Shown here: piece by piece, positions 6,112 to 6,752 of the stretch | How positions within the stretch are numbered: position 1 is the first letter of the stretch | Layout: every line of letters starts with the position of its first letter | Source of the DNA: Clostridiales bacterium | Lineage (GTDB): Bacteria > Bacillota > Clostridia > Peptostreptococcales > Anaerovoracaceae | NCBI GenBank assembly: GCA_012735285.1 | Contig: JAAYHT010000177.1 | Coordinates: forward strand, 1-6,752 | Direction: 5' to 3' | Length of the DNA stretch: 6,752 nt | The notes under the pieces: model-generated | What the model was told of the DNA's origin: nothing | Databases searched by the model: none | The model's input: only the letters and a program-made list of their open reading frames with translations | Position numbers and translations under genes: made by a program

Positions 6112-6752
6112 ATGGATCTTATCATCAAAAACGGTACCATTGTAACTGCCGAATCGACCTTTAAAGCTGATATCGGCATAAAGGGCGAAAAAATTGTGGC
6201 CATTGGCTTGGGTCTAGAACCTTCAGATAATACAGAAGTAGTAGATGCGGAAGGTAAACTAGTTCTTCCAGGCGCAATTGATGGACATACCCATCTTGCA
6301 ATGCCCTTTGGAGGCACTATTTCCTCAGATGACTATTTTACTGGTACTAGATCCGCTGCCTGTGGAGGCACAACTACTGTATTCGATTTTGTACTTCAGG
6401 GACAAGGCGAATTAATGGGGGATGCTTTAAAAAGAAGAAAAGAATTAGCTGATCCTGATGTTGCAGTAGACTATTCTTTCCACATCGGCGTATGTGACGT
6501 AACGAAACCAGAACTGCTTGATTCTATGGAAGATGCAGTTAAAATGGGCGTTTCTTCTTTTAAAGTATTTATGGTCTATGATTTTGGAGTAGATGATGGT
6601 TCATTCTATCAAGTATTACAGAGATCTACTAAGATTGGCGCACTAGTTGGCGTGCATGCTGAAAATAGAGATGTAAACAATGTACTGATTAAACAGTACT
6701 TGGCCGAAGGCAAAACTGATGCTTGGTGGCATTATATGTCTAAGAATGAGGA
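6112..6752 (+). CDS. Dihydropyrimidinase/D-hydantoinase-family cyclic amidohydrolase, 3'-truncated by window edge
   Basis: This is a cytoplasmic metal-dependent hydrolase that opens the cyclic amide ring of dihydropyrimidines, hydantoins or related ureides. It begins at an ATG 8 nt after AGGAGG (6098-6103), and 213 codons are visible of a family length of about 460. The N-terminal strand MDLIIKNGTIVT and the DGHTH motif (H59, H61) are typical of the urease-related amidohydrolase superfamily. PFGGT (65-69), GGTTTVFDF (85-93), the carboxylated-lysine motif SSFKVFM (K151), Y156 and VHAEN (H182) follow in the order found in dihydropyrimidinases. All metal ligands expected in this part are present; the later histidine and aspartate fall outside the window. 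The loop after Y156 looks about two residues shorter than in D-hydantoinases I remember, and SKNE stands where SRP is usual. The preceding permease gene suggests import and hydrolysis of one substrate. Allantoinase or phenylhydantoinase activity is not excluded. Confidence 0.9.
   Translation, partial: MDLIIKNGTIVTAESTFKADIGIKGEKIVAIGLGLEPSDNTEVVDAEGKLVLPGAIDGHTHLAMPFGGTISSDDYFTGTRSAACGGTTTVFDFVLQGQGELMGDALKRRKELADPDVAVDYSFHIGVCDVTKPELLDSMEDAVKMGVSSFKVFMVYDFGVDDGSFYQVLQRSTKIGALVGVHAENRDVNNVLIKQYLAEGKTDAWWHYMSKNE

Noticed and set aside
6069..6317. Reverse-strand open frame of 82 codons covering the hydrolase start
   Set aside because: It overlaps the ribosome binding site and conserved HxH region of the hydrolase, which has clear family motifs; the antisense translation has none.

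Overview
The window is AT-rich, with strong AGGAGG-type ribosome binding sites and one TTG start. Its gene content fits a low-G+C Firmicute, most plausibly an anaerobic clostridial or Tissierellia-type organism. That assignment is an inference from composition and protein character, not from a marker gene. Everything recognisable lies on the + strand, in two apparently unrelated transcription units.

Unit 1 (left edge to about 4180) is the distal part of an RND efflux operon. It holds the 3' part of a periplasmic-adaptor/membrane-fusion protein gene (cut by the left edge), followed 20 bp later by a complete 1043-residue RND inner-membrane pump of the AcrB/HAE1 type. A hairpin with 14-bp perfect arms and a following T-run closes the unit. 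No outer-membrane channel gene is visible. The pump keeps one of the two TM4 aspartates of AcrB and has Asn at the positions of AcrB D408 and K940.

Unit 2 (about 4350 to the right edge) is a nucleobase/hydantoin-type uptake and hydrolysis pair. A 528-residue NCS1-family permease (TTG start, strong SD, consensus TATAAT box upstream) is followed after 121 bp by the first 213 codons of a dihydropyrimidinase/hydantoinase-family cyclic amidohydrolase, cut by the right edge. The permease most likely imports a cyclic ureide (hydantoin, dihydropyrimidine or allantoin-like) and the amidohydrolase opens its ring in the cytoplasm. The exact substrate cannot be read from the sequence.

The most interesting non-coding structure is in the two spacers of unit 2. 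A perfect 14-bp inverted repeat with a 4-nt centre lies in front of the hydrolase gene and overlaps a candidate TTGACT-N17-TATATA promoter. An 11-bp motif (AATAAAGACTA) occurs in front of both genes in opposite orientations, with an 8-bp core copy next to the permease promoter. These could mark a shared regulator. I see no RNA gene, mobile element, CRISPR array or clearly new system.
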